Assembly: GCA_022822745.1 (NCBI GenBank)
Contig: JAJEAO010000114.1
Location: forward strand, 1 to 64,000
DNA: 64,000 bases
From: Acidobacteriota bacterium
GTDB lineage: Bacteria; Acidobacteriota; Vicinamibacteria; Marinacidobacterales; Marinacidobacteraceae
Reading direction: 5' to 3'
Position 1 is the first letter of the stretch, and every line of letters begins with the position of its first letter. The translations under genes were made by a program, and so were the position numbers. The notes beneath the pieces were generated by a model. It searched no databases. It saw only the letters and a program-made list of their open reading frames with translations, and was not told where the DNA came from. Shown here piece by piece: positions 1-10,171 of the stretch.

Positions 1-63
1 CGGCGCCCGGTCGGCCAGCCGCGCGGCGATGCGGTCGGGCAGGGACTCCATCGGACCCGGCAT
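1..63 (-). CDS. Partial N-terminus of an unidentified gene running off the left edge
   Basis: On the minus strand an ATG at 63-61 opens a frame that stays open to the window edge and would encode MPGPMESLPDRIAARLADRAP. A second ATG at 51-49 could be the true start. The gene is divergent from the outer-membrane protein starting at 111, with under 50 bases between them. Twenty-one residues are too few to name a family, and no convincing ribosome binding site is visible. Confidence 0.35.
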   Translation of the reverse strand, partial: MPGPMESLPDRIAARLADRAP

Positions 64-110
64 TGTCGCAGGAGATCCCCCGACCGCTGCCGGTTCGTAA
101 ACTAGCGGCC

Positions 111-650
111 ATGCTCTCCGTCGTTTCGGTGAGGCGCCGACCCCGAGCGTCCCGCGCCGCCACTCTCCTGCGGGTTCTCCTGCTCGCCGTCCCCGCCGTC
201 CTCGTCGTCCGGCCCGCGGAGGCGCAGCCCTTCATCCAGGTCGGGTCCGCGTCCGAACCGGACGCCAACTCGCAGTGGATGCTCGGAGGCGGGTACGAAA
301 TCGAGTTCTTCGCCATCCCGGTGTCCGCGGGCTTCCTGGCCCAGACCGGGCCCGGGTCCACCGGGGAACCCGGCCCCGACGGCGAGGAACCCGGACGTCG
401 GTTCCCGGCGCGCGGCTATGTCTTCGCCAGGACCGGGATGCTCCCGACGCCGGGATTCCGCGTGTACGTCGGGGCGGGCGCCGGACTCGCGACCCGCCTC
501 GGCGGGGGCGCGGACGCCTCGCCCGCCACCTCGGGGCTGGGCCTCGCCGGGATCGAAGTGGGACGGGTCCATCTCGAAATCCAGATCCAGCGGGACTTCG
601 GCGACGAAGCCCTGACCCGGTGGGTGACCGCGATGGGGATCTCCTTCTGA
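111..650 (+). CDS. Exported outer-membrane beta-barrel-like protein
   Basis: The 179-residue product has a basic N-terminus (RRRPRASRAA), a hydrophobic core (LLRVLLLAVPAVLVV) and an AEAQ-type cleavage region, so it should be exported by Sec. The mature part is rich in Gly and alternating hydrophobic residues (GYVFARTGML, RVYVGAGAGLATRLGGG) and ends in a short strand closing with Phe, as small outer-membrane beta-barrels do. ATG 111 is preferred over a TTG at 63, because the extra residues would precede the signal peptide. Its stop overlaps the proposed CTG start of the following kinase (CTGA). No specific family is recognised; barrel assignment is inferred from composition and the terminal Phe. 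Confidence 0.6.
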   Translation: MLSVVSVRRRPRASRAATLLRVLLLAVPAVLVVRPAEAQPFIQVGSASEPDANSQWMLGGGYEIEFFAIPVSAGFLAQTGPGSTGEPGPDGEEPGRRFPARGYVFARTGMLPTPGFRVYVGAGAGLATRLGGGADASPATSGLGLAGIEVGRVHLEIQIQRDFGDEALTRWVTAMGISF

Positions 651-1666
651 GTCGGGCGGTCACCTTCTCGGCGCCGACGCGGGCCGATCTGGCGGGAGGC
701 ACGCTCGACATCTGGCCGGTCGGCCTCCTGGTGGAGCGGGCTTCCACCGTGAACGTCGCGATCGATCTGCGGGCGAAGGCCACGGCGCGCTTCGCCCCTG
801 CGTGGCGGGTCGTGAATCCGCAGCGGGGCGTGGATCTCGAGGCCGACGAACCGAAGGCCCTGTTCCACCACGCCTTCACCGCGCTCGGCGGGCGCCTCGC
901 GGCCTTCTTCGCTCCCGACCGTCCGGTGGAAGTGCGCTTCGAGACGACGGCGCCGCCGGGGTCCGGCCTCGGCGGCTCGTCGGCCCTCGGGATGGCGATC
1001 GCCGGCGCGCTGAACCGGCTCTGCGGCGCCGGCTGGTCGGTGCCGGAGCTGGTGCAGATCGTCATGGACACCGAAGTCCGCATCCTGCGCACCGCCACCG
1101 GCGCGCAGGATCAGCTGGCCGCCGGCCTCGGCGGGACGCACGCCCACCACTGGGAGAGTCCGGCCCCGCGTTCGGAACGGCTCCCGTGGGAGGACGGCGG
1201 GTCGGACCCGCTGGCGACCCGCCTCGTCCTCGCCTACACCGGAGAAGCGCACTCGTCGGCGGAACCGAACCGCAAGGTGCTCGACCGCATCCTCGCGGGC
1301 GAGCCGGAAGCCGTGCGGGGAACGGAGGCGATCGCGCGGGCGGCGATCGAGATGCGGCGGGCGCTCCTGGCGGGCGACTGGGACCGGGCCGCCCGGGCGC
1401 TGGACGCCGAATGGGCGGGGCGACGGGCCCTTTCGGAGGCCGTCACCACGCCGGCGCTGGACCGCTTCGAGGCCGCCCTGCGGGAGGCCGGCGCCGTCGC
1501 CGTGAAGGCGTGCGGCGCCGGCGCCGGCGGGACGCTCCTCGCCATGACCCGGCCGGGTGGCAGGGAGGCCGTCATCGCGGCGGCCGAGCGCGCCGGAGGC
1601 GAGGCCCTCGACACCCGATCCGATCCGGACGGCCTCCGCCCGGAAACGGACGAGGTTCCCGGATGA
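647..1666 (+). CDS. GHMP-family sugar kinase
   Basis: This is a cytoplasmic small-molecule kinase of the galactokinase/homoserine/mevalonate/heptose-phosphate kinase superfamily. Motif 1 is the N-terminal strand TRADLAGGTLD, the nucleotide loop is GSGLGGSSAL near residues 105-114, TGAQDQLAAGLGG resembles the active-site loop of D-glycero-D-manno-heptose 7-phosphate kinases, and motif 3 is CGAGAGGTLLAM near the C-terminus. The natural N-terminus is reached by a CTG at 647 that overlaps the previous stop as CTGA, with GGGGA eight bases upstream. A GTG at 620 is the nearest conventional start and would add nine residues ahead of strand 1. The stop overlaps the Rieske start (ATGA), suggesting one transcript. 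The substrate cannot be decided from sequence. Confidence 0.8.
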   Translation: MSRAVTFSAPTRADLAGGTLDIWPVGLLVERASTVNVAIDLRAKATARFAPAWRVVNPQRGVDLEADEPKALFHHAFTALGGRLAAFFAPDRPVEVRFETTAPPGSGLGGSSALGMAIAGALNRLCGAGWSVPELVQIVMDTEVRILRTATGAQDQLAAGLGGTHAHHWESPAPRSERLPWEDGGSDPLATRLVLAYTGEAHSSAEPNRKVLDRILAGEPEAVRGTEAIARAAIEMRRALLAGDWDRAARALDAEWAGRRALSEAVTTPALDRFEAALREAGAVAVKACGAGAGGTLLAMTRPGGREAVIAAAERAGGEALDTRSDPDGLRPETDEVPG

Positions 1667-2070
1667 GCGGGCCCCCGCCTCCGAAGAGCCGGGAGCACGC
1701 GGTCTGCCGGGTGGAAGACCTGAAGGCCCGCGGAGCGGTGGCGGCGGATGTGGGGCCGGTCCGGGTCGCGGTGTTCTGGCTCGACGGCGAACCCCGCGCG
1801 CTGAACGAGACCTGCCCGCATCGGGGCGGGCCCCTGCATCTCGGGGAGGTCCGGAACGGCGTGGTCCGCTGCCCCTGGCACCTGTGGCAGTTCGACCTCG
1901 CGACCGGATGCTCGCCGGCGAACCCGAACTCCCGCGTGGCGGTCTATCCGGCGCGCGTCGAGGGCGGATCGGTTCTGGTGCGGGCGCCCGCGCCGGCGGA
2001 GTCGAACGGTCCCCCGCGTCGGGCGCCCGGCATGCCGGCCCTCCCGGTCGGAGAGCAGGAACCGACATAA
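1663..2070 (+). CDS. Rieske [2Fe-2S] ferredoxin-like protein
   Basis: The 135-residue protein carries the two halves of a Rieske cluster site: CPH at residues 51-53 and CPWH at 70-73, giving C-x-H and C-x-x-H with two Cys and two His ligands. There is no signal peptide or membrane segment, so it resembles the soluble small-subunit ferredoxins of the NirD/dioxygenase type and probably shuttles electrons in the cytoplasm. The Pro/Ala-rich C-terminal tail after about residue 110 lies outside the fold. It is translationally coupled to the GHMP kinase (ATGA). Nothing nearby identifies a partner oxygenase, so its redox partner is unknown. Confidence 0.85.
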   Translation: MSGPPPPKSREHAVCRVEDLKARGAVAADVGPVRVAVFWLDGEPRALNETCPHRGGPLHLGEVRNGVVRCPWHLWQFDLATGCSPANPNSRVAVYPARVEGGSVLVRAPAPAESNGPPRRAPGMPALPVGEQEPT

Positions 2071-2106
2071 TGGGAGAGGGTGCGGCAGCTCCCGCCCCGA
2101 AAGCCC

Positions 2107-3243
2107 ATGATGATCGAACGACTCGGCAAGGTCGCCAGCCTGGTTCTGGGGCTGGCCTTCGCGTCCGGCTGCGCGCCCGACGTTCCGCCGGACGCGGAAG
2201 ACGCCGGGGGACCGGCAGTCCAAGGGGGCGATGACCGGACCGGCGAATACGAGCCCGTGGCCGGGTGGTGGAAGCCGGCGCCGGACCACGAAACGCCCTG
2301 GACCTGGGGGCAGGTCTCCGGCGTGGCGGTGGACCATCCGGACCGGATCCTCGTCGGCATCTGGGGGGACCGCGACGCCGAAGGCCGGGAGCGCGAAGGA
2401 AGCACGAACTATGTGGTCGCCGTGGACCGGAACGGCGACATCATCGAGAACTGGACCCGGTGGGACTCGACGTTCAACAAGCCGCATCAGCTCTACATCA
2501 GCCCCTACGATCCCGAACGCCACGTCTGGATCGTCGAGCGCGGCGGCGGCCGGGACGTCAACATGCAGATCCTCAAGTTCTCGAACGACGGGAGCGAGCT
2601 GGTGATGCGCCTCGTGGATCCGGACCATCCCGTCACGCGGGCGGAGGCGCGCGCCAACCCGAACCCGGGGCCCTACGAGTACGGCGATCCCTCGGTCATG
2701 GCCTTCCTGCCGAACGGGGATTTCCTCGTCGGCGACGGCTACTGGCACTCGCGGATCATCCGGTACGACCGGGAAGGGGAATATCTGATGGAATGGGGCG
2801 AGCTCGGGGACGGACCGGGACAGTTCGACCTGATTCACGGCCTCGCCGTGGACCGCAACCGGCGAATCTACGTGGCCGACCGCTCCAACAACCGGATCCA
2901 GCTCTTCAGCGAAGACGGAGAGTACCTGGAAGAGTGGCCCGACATCTCCGATCCGGTGGGCGTCTTTGCCGACGAGAACGATGCGATCTGGGTCATCTCG
3001 GCGGTGCTGAACCGCATCCTCCAGTACGACCTGGACGGCGTGCTGCAGTACCACTTCGGCGCCTACGGCGGCACGCGGGGCGGTTTCCCCGGGGGTCTGT
3101 CGCGCCCGCATCAACTCGATGTGGACGCCGAGGGCAACCTCTATGTCGCGAGCTGGGACGGGGGCTGGATGAGCAAATTCCTGCCTCGACCGGACGCGGA
3201 TCCGCGCCGGCTGGTGGGCGGATGGCTCGTGCTGCCGGAGTAG
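2107..3243 (+). CDS. NHL-repeat six-bladed beta-propeller lipoprotein
   Basis: The 378-residue product begins MMIERLGKVASLVLGLAF and then ASGC, a signal peptide with a lipobox-like site, so it is likely a lipoprotein. The body contains repeated blade motifs such as GLAVDRNRRIYVADRSNNRIQ and PHQLDVDAEGNLYVAS, characteristic of NHL propellers related to the lyase domain of peptidyl-glycine amidating enzymes. Propellers of this type bind ligands or scaffold complexes; catalytic activity cannot be claimed. ATG 2107 is chosen because it starts directly at the signal peptide; a GTG at 2080 would add nine residues. Only nine bases separate the Rieske stop from that GTG, so cotranscription with the upstream genes is likely. 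Confidence 0.8.
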   Translation: MMIERLGKVASLVLGLAFASGCAPDVPPDAEDAGGPAVQGGDDRTGEYEPVAGWWKPAPDHETPWTWGQVSGVAVDHPDRILVGIWGDRDAEGREREGSTNYVVAVDRNGDIIENWTRWDSTFNKPHQLYISPYDPERHVWIVERGGGRDVNMQILKFSNDGSELVMRLVDPDHPVTRAEARANPNPGPYEYGDPSVMAFLPNGDFLVGDGYWHSRIIRYDREGEYLMEWGELGDGPGQFDLIHGLAVDRNRRIYVADRSNNRIQLFSEDGEYLEEWPDISDPVGVFADENDAIWVISAVLNRILQYDLDGVLQYHFGAYGGTRGGFPGGLSRPHQLDVDAEGNLYVASWDGGWMSKFLPRPDADPRRLVGGWLVLPE

Positions 3244-3252
3244 GAACGAGAG

Positions 3253-3274
3253 AAAACGCCCGGGCCTCCGGGCG
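3253..3274 (-). terminator. Rho-independent terminator of the PHP gene
   Basis: A perfect seven-base-pair GC stem (CGCCCGG/CCGGGCG, 3257-3263 with 3268-3274) encloses a four-base loop. Read on the minus strand it is followed by TTTT and a pyrimidine stretch, and it lies seven bases beyond the PHP stop. It also separates this gene from the convergent propeller gene. Confidence 0.75.
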
Positions 3275-3280
3275 CAGCCG

Positions 3281-4165
3281 TCAGCGCCCTTTGCGGGGCC
3301 CTTTGCGGGGCCCGTTGCGGGCGATGCGAGCCTGGCCGGCGGCGGCCTCGCGAAGGGCCGCGTACTGGGATCGGGAGAGCCGCGATCCGAAGCGATGGCT
3401 GCCGCCCCCCTTCTTCCGGCGCAGATGGAAGTCGGAGCCGCCGGTGATCAGGATGCCGAGTTCGGTCGCGATCCGCTCGAAGCGAGCCCCCTCGGCGCCG
3501 TCGTGATCCGAATGGTAGGCCTCGACCGCCATGGCGCCGGATTCCCGGATCAGACCCCGGAGTCGGCCCGCTCCCCGCAGGTACTTCGGATGGGCGATCG
3601 AGGTGACTCCCCCCGCCTGATGGATCAGCCGCGCCGCCTCGGCGACGCTGATCTTCCACGAGTACCGCACGTAGCCGACGCAGTCGTCGCCGAGGTACCG
3701 ATCGAACGCCTCCTTCCGGGTCCGGACCACGCCCTTCTCCACCAGGGCGTCCGCCACATGGGGGCGGCCGAGCGAAGCGCCCGACGACATCGCCGCGACC
3801 TCCTCGAACCGGATCGGGACGCCCGCGCCCGCGAGCTGCTCGCAGGTCGCGACGATGCGCGCCCTCCGGCGCTCGGCGACCTCCCGGAACAACTTGTTGA
3901 GGACGCGATCCCCGGGATCCACGAACAGCCCGAGCAGGTGGACCGAGTCGTCGCCGTCCGCGCAGCTCACCTCGACCCCGGGAACGAACTCGACTCCCTG
4001 ACGGGCGGCCTCCTCGCTGGCTTCCGGGATCCCGGTGAGGGTGTCGTGGTCGGTGAGCGCGAGGACGTCGACGCCGTCACCGACCGCCTCGGTCACGACC
4101 TCGGTCGGGGAGAGGACTCCGTCCGACTCGGTGGAGTGGGTGTGCAGGTCGATCAATGCGGGCAA
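3281..4165 (-). CDS. PHP-domain phosphoesterase (RNase AM / YciV-like)
   Basis: The 294-residue protein starts with the metal-binding PHP signature LIDLHTHSTESDG, followed by LALTDHDT, VPGVEVSC, SIAHPK and GGSDFH, the series of His, Asp and Glu residues that bind the trinuclear metal centre. Family members hydrolyse phosphodiesters or 3',5'-nucleoside bisphosphates, and several trim RNA 5' ends. The start is TTG 4165, which has GGAGGA eight bases upstream; the longer TTG at 4219 would add an Arg-rich leader with no fold. The C-terminus is basic (RNGPRKGPRKGR) with a repeated GPRKG motif, which could bind nucleic acid. It is convergent with the NHL gene. Confidence 0.85.
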   Translation of the reverse strand: MPALIDLHTHSTESDGVLSPTEVVTEAVGDGVDVLALTDHDTLTGIPEASEEAARQGVEFVPGVEVSCADGDDSVHLLGLFVDPGDRVLNKLFREVAERRRARIVATCEQLAGAGVPIRFEEVAAMSSGASLGRPHVADALVEKGVVRTRKEAFDRYLGDDCVGYVRYSWKISVAEAARLIHQAGGVTSIAHPKYLRGAGRLRGLIRESGAMAVEAYHSDHDGAEGARFERIATELGILITGGSDFHLRRKKGGGSHRFGSRLSRSQYAALREAAAGQARIARNGPRKGPRKGR

Positions 4166-4347
4166 CGGATTCGTCCTCCGGCGAACCGGTAATGCTACTC
4201 GCCCGGCGCGCCGCCGCAACCGGCTAGAATTCCCTTCGGCGGCTCCGTCCCGGGCGCGTGAGGGATGGGGTGAGACCGAGCCCGGCCCGAAGCCCCGGCC
4301 CGAAGCAAGGAAGAAAGACCGCCGCGCGCCCGAGGAGGAATCGCGCC

Positions 4348-4671
4348 ATGCTGACCCTGACCCAAGTCGCTGCGACCAAGGTGGAGGAGTTCCTGAACCG
4401 CCACGAGCGTCCCGAGGCCCTGCTCCGGGTTCGCGTCGTGGGCGGCGGCTGCTCCGGATTCCAGTACCAGCTCGCCCTCGACGACGAGTCCCGTGACGGC
4501 GACCAGATCATCGAGCAGAACGGCGTCCGGATACTCGTGGATCAGCGAAGCCTTCCTTACCTGAACGGCACCGAGATCGACTACGTCGAGGACATCATGG
4601 GAGCGGGTTTCCGCTTCAACAACCCGAACGCCGCCTCGAGCTGCGGCTGCGGGGAGTCGTTCCAGGTCTGA
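4348..4671 (+). CDS. erpA: A-type iron-sulfur carrier protein
   Basis: The 107-residue protein has the three invariant cysteines of IscA/ErpA/SufA proteins: C35 in GGGCSGF and C99/C101 in the SSCGCGESF tail. It receives an Fe-S cluster from a scaffold and passes it to apo-enzymes. ATG 4348 has AGGAGG about ten bases upstream, and the N-terminus MLTLTQVAATKVEEF matches the family start. It lies apart from the suf operon at 26.5-32.7 kb, which contains no A-type carrier in this window, so it may serve that system. Choosing between ErpA and IscA names is a judgement. Confidence 0.9.
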   Translation: MLTLTQVAATKVEEFLNRHERPEALLRVRVVGGGCSGFQYQLALDDESRDGDQIIEQNGVRILVDQRSLPYLNGTEIDYVEDIMGAGFRFNNPNAASSCGCGESFQV

Positions 4672-4719
4672 CTCTCCCGCTCGCCGCGGGCTCCCTCCCC
4701 GACCCGAGTTGACGCGCCG

Positions 4720-5487
4720 GTGATCGGATCCATCGCCGCCGCGGTCGCCGCCCGGCTCGCGACCGGGATTCTGCTCGCGGGCGGCTGGATCGCGCTGCGT
4801 CACCGGGTTCCGGACGCGTTCTTCCGGTTTCTGCTGGCGGGGGCCGCGGGAGGGTTCGGCCTCTCCGTCCTGCTCGCCCGGGACGCCCGGGAGCTGCCCC
4901 TTCGGGCCGGACTGGCGGTCGCGTCGCTGGCGCTCCTGTGGCTCCAGCGCCGGGCCGGGGTCCCCTCGAGGCGAATCGTCGCGCTGACCCTGGCCGCGGG
5001 CCTCTTCGGGGCGCTGCTTCCGGCGCTCTTCAGACCGGATGGGTTCGGGCTGCGCCCTCTCGCCGGCGAGCTGCCGGCGTCGCTGCTTCTCGGAGCGGTG
5101 ACCGCCACCATGATCCTCGGACACTGGTACCTGGTGGACACGCGACTCTCGATCGCTCCGCTGGCGTCGGGCGCCGCGCTCTTTCTCGCCACCGCCGCGC
5201 TCCGGGTCGCGGTCTCGGCGGGGGCGCTCGCCGTCGGGGGGATGGCCGCTCTCGGGATCGCCGCCCCCGGCGATCTGATCTACTCCACGAACGCGCTGTT
5301 CTTCTCGTTCCGGGCCATCACCGGACTCGCAGCGCCTCTCGCGCTCGCGGTTCTGGTCCGCTCCACCGTGCGGATCCGCTCCACCCAGTCCGCGACCGGG
5401 CTGCTCTACGTGGCGCTGATCCTCGTCCTCTTCGGCGAGCTCGTGGCGGCCTTCCTCGAACGGGTCAGCGCGGGCGCGCTCCTCTGA
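4720..5487 (+). CDS. Multi-pass inner-membrane protein of unknown function
   Basis: The 255-residue protein is almost wholly hydrophobic, with about seven or eight predicted membrane segments interrupted by short basic loops (ALRHR, LQRRAGVPSRR, VRSTVRIRS). A conserved-looking polar motif, GHWYLVDTRL near residue 130, sits between two segments and could be functional. The start is GTG 4720; no ATG lies near the first membrane segment. It is sandwiched between erpA and a class V aminotransferase on the same strand, with short gaps on both sides, so cotranscription is plausible. I do not recognise the family. Confidence 0.65.
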   Translation: MIGSIAAAVAARLATGILLAGGWIALRHRVPDAFFRFLLAGAAGGFGLSVLLARDARELPLRAGLAVASLALLWLQRRAGVPSRRIVALTLAAGLFGALLPALFRPDGFGLRPLAGELPASLLLGAVTATMILGHWYLVDTRLSIAPLASGAALFLATAALRVAVSAGALAVGGMAALGIAAPGDLIYSTNALFFSFRAITGLAAPLALAVLVRSTVRIRSTQSATGLLYVALILVLFGELVAAFLERVSAGALL

Positions 5488-5519
5488 ACCTCGGCCCGCC
5501 GCGCCGGTACGCTCCTCCG

Positions 5520-6782
5520 ATGGTCATGCCTCCTGCTGGTCGCCGGGCGCTCCTGAAGACGCTCGCGTTGCCCCTGATCCCCGTCGGCGCCTTCGCGCGG
5601 ACCGGGCGCCAGACTCCGGCGGCCCCGGACTGGGTGCGCCGCGCCCGCGCCGCGATTCCCGCCTCGTCGAGCCCGTTCTTCCAGACCGGAGGCATCGGCC
5701 CCTCGCCCCGGGCCGTGATCGAGGCGGTCGCCGAGCAGCTCGAGTTCCAGAACCGCAGTCCCGCCCATCCCGATGTCTCGGGACCGATGGCCCGGATCGA
5801 GCCCGACCTGCGCGCGCAGCTCGCCCGCGTGTTCGGCGCCCGCGCCGAGGAAGTCGCCCTGACCCACTCGACTTCCGAGGGGATCTCGATCGTCGCGTGG
5901 AGCCTCGACTGGCGCGAGGGCGACGAGGTCGTCATCTCCAACACCGAGCACCCGGCGAACGTGATCCCGTGGTATGTGCTGCGGGATCGCTTCGGGATCG
6001 CGATCCGGGAAGCCGACCTGAGCCCGGGCGCCGACCTGGTTGCCGAGGTCCGGAAGCAGCTCTCGCCGCGGACCCGCATGGTGAGCATCAGCCACGTCTC
6101 GCGCAACAACGGCCGCCGTCTCCGCACCGCGGACTGCGCCCGGCTCGCGGCGCTGCTGCGGCCCCGGGGGATTCGCTTCCATCTCGACGGCGCTCAGGGG
6201 CCCGGGCTGGTGGAGACGGACTTCGGCGCTCTCGGCTGCGACGCCTACTCCACCTGCGGCCACAAGTGGCTGCTCGGCCCGAAGGGGACCGGAGCGCTCT
6301 TCGTTCGTCGCGAGGTCCTGGAGGAGGTGAAGCTGAGCTGGGCGGGCGCCCACTCGCACGAGACGATGGACTACGACGGGAACTACCGGCTCCTGCCCAG
6401 CGCCGCCCGGTTCGAGTTCGGCACCCGCGCGCTCGCCGATTTCCACGGCCTCAGCCGCGCGGTGGAATGGCTGGAGGAACTCGGCCTGGACCGGGTGCTG
6501 GCCCGAACCCGGGACCTGACCGGGTACGCGGTCGAGGCGGTGGGAAGGAGCCCAGCGCTCGGACTCGCCTCGCCGGAGACTCCGGAAGATCGCTCCGGCA
6601 TCCTCGTCGTCCGGCTCCCCGGGAGCTGCGACGCCGCCGCGCTCTACCCCAAGCTGGGCGCGCGGGGCATCCTCGCTTCCCCGGTCCGCGACCCGAGAGA
6701 CTTCCGGCTGTCCATCCACTTCTTCAACACGCGCGATGAGATCGCCACCGCGCTCTCGGCGATCGAAACCGGTTGCGCGTGA
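5520..6782 (+). CDS. Class V aminotransferase / cysteine desulfurase-like PLP enzyme with Tat-like leader
   Basis: The 420-residue protein is a fold-type I PLP enzyme: TSEGISIV binds the phosphate, NTEHPANVIPW and SHVSRNNG are active-site segments, HLDGAQGPG holds the Asp that pairs with the pyridine nitrogen, and K249 in CGHKWLLGPKG should form the Schiff base. It resembles isopenicillin-N epimerase/desulfurase-like members rather than IscS or SufS, and no catalytic Cys loop is evident. The N-terminus GRRALLKTLALPLIPVGAF looks like a twin-arginine export leader, which is unusual for a PLP enzyme and suggests action outside the cytoplasm. Its stop overlaps the next start (GTGA). Substrate is unknown. 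Confidence 0.8.
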   Translation: MVMPPAGRRALLKTLALPLIPVGAFARTGRQTPAAPDWVRRARAAIPASSSPFFQTGGIGPSPRAVIEAVAEQLEFQNRSPAHPDVSGPMARIEPDLRAQLARVFGARAEEVALTHSTSEGISIVAWSLDWREGDEVVISNTEHPANVIPWYVLRDRFGIAIREADLSPGADLVAEVRKQLSPRTRMVSISHVSRNNGRRLRTADCARLAALLRPRGIRFHLDGAQGPGLVETDFGALGCDAYSTCGHKWLLGPKGTGALFVRREVLEEVKLSWAGAHSHETMDYDGNYRLLPSAARFEFGTRALADFHGLSRAVEWLEELGLDRVLARTRDLTGYAVEAVGRSPALGLASPETPEDRSGILVVRLPGSCDAAALYPKLGARGILASPVRDPRDFRLSIHFFNTRDEIATALSAIETGCA

Positions 6783-7261
6783 CGGCGGGCCGCCGCGACC
6801 CCGAGGTGGGGTTCTACTGCGACGACTGCGATCGCTACTCGACCTGGACGCCTCCGTTCGCCGACGGAGATGACCGCTGCCGCCACTGCGCGCTCCCGAA
6901 CCCGCCCCGCGCCGGCAAGGGACCGGATGGCGCCGGATGGCCGCCGGTGGAGACTCTCGACGAGTGCCTTCAGTGCGGGAACCTCGAGCTCTACACCCGG
7001 AAGGATCTCCCCCAGCAGATCGGCTGCGCCGTGGTTCTCTCCGCGGTAGCGCTCTCGACGGTCGCCTATGCGGTCTGGGACTTCCCCGGCGCCTTCGCGG
7101 TGTTCGCCGCCGTCGCCGTCCTCGACTTCGTGATCTACCGCCGCATCGGCAGCGTGACCGTCTGCTACCGCTGCCACGCCGAGTTCCGGCGCTTCCCGGC
7201 GAATCCGGAGCACCGCCCCTTCGACATGCATCGCGCCGAGGAGTACGACGTCGGCGCCTGA
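6779..7261 (+). CDS. Small membrane protein with four CxxC zinc-binding knuckles
   Basis: The 160-residue product has CDDC and CRHC in the N-terminal 50 residues and CLQC and CYRC flanking the membrane part, enough for two zinc ribbons. Two hydrophobic stretches (IGCAVVLSAVALSTVAYAV and AFAVFAAVAVLDFVIY) form a hairpin, so both ribbons would face the same side, probably the cytoplasm. GTG 6779 overlaps the preceding stop, implying translational coupling with the aminotransferase; a TTG two codons earlier is possible. No named family is recognised. Confidence 0.7.
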   Translation: MTAGRRDPEVGFYCDDCDRYSTWTPPFADGDDRCRHCALPNPPRAGKGPDGAGWPPVETLDECLQCGNLELYTRKDLPQQIGCAVVLSAVALSTVAYAVWDFPGAFAVFAAVAVLDFVIYRRIGSVTVCYRCHAEFRRFPANPEHRPFDMHRAEEYDVGA

Positions 7262-7441
7262 GCCGGAGCCCGGGTTTCTCCCGCCGCGCTGACCGCATCC
7301 GGGCGGGCGCCGTCGGTCGCATCGCCTCGGCCCCGCGGACGGCGGGCCGATCGCCACCCGAGGCGGGGGCGAGTCCCGTTCGACGCTCTCGTCCGGCGCC
7401 GCCGCGGGGTCCACAGATCCAGCCGAACATGAGGCGCATAC

Positions 7442-7503
7442 ACTCAGATGTCTTGACACGGGTCCTATATATCTGCTAGGGTATGACTCAGACTCCTTGA
7501 GTC
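7442..7503 (+). promoter_or_regulatory. clpB promoter with duplicated HAIR-like operator
   Basis: TTGACA at 7453-7458 is a perfect -35 box. TAGGGT at 7477-7482 is an acceptable -10 after an 18-base spacer. Two copies of ACTCAGA-N3-CTTGA lie at 7442-7456, overlapping the -35, and at 7486-7500, around the expected transcription start, 44 bases apart (about four helical turns). The downstream copy is also the perfect inverted repeat GACTCA-N7-TGAGTC (7485-7503). CTTGAGT and ACTCA are the half-sites of the HspR/HAIR operator of actinobacterial clpB and dnaK, but here their order is everted. Repression by an HspR-like MerR-family protein is inferred. Confidence 0.65.
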
Positions 7504-7515
7504 GGGAGAACCCAC

Positions 7516-10125
<2,610 letters not shown>

Positions 10126-10171
10126 GCGGAATCGGCGCCCTCCGGTAGAGTCCGGCGCCGGAGGAGCCCGC

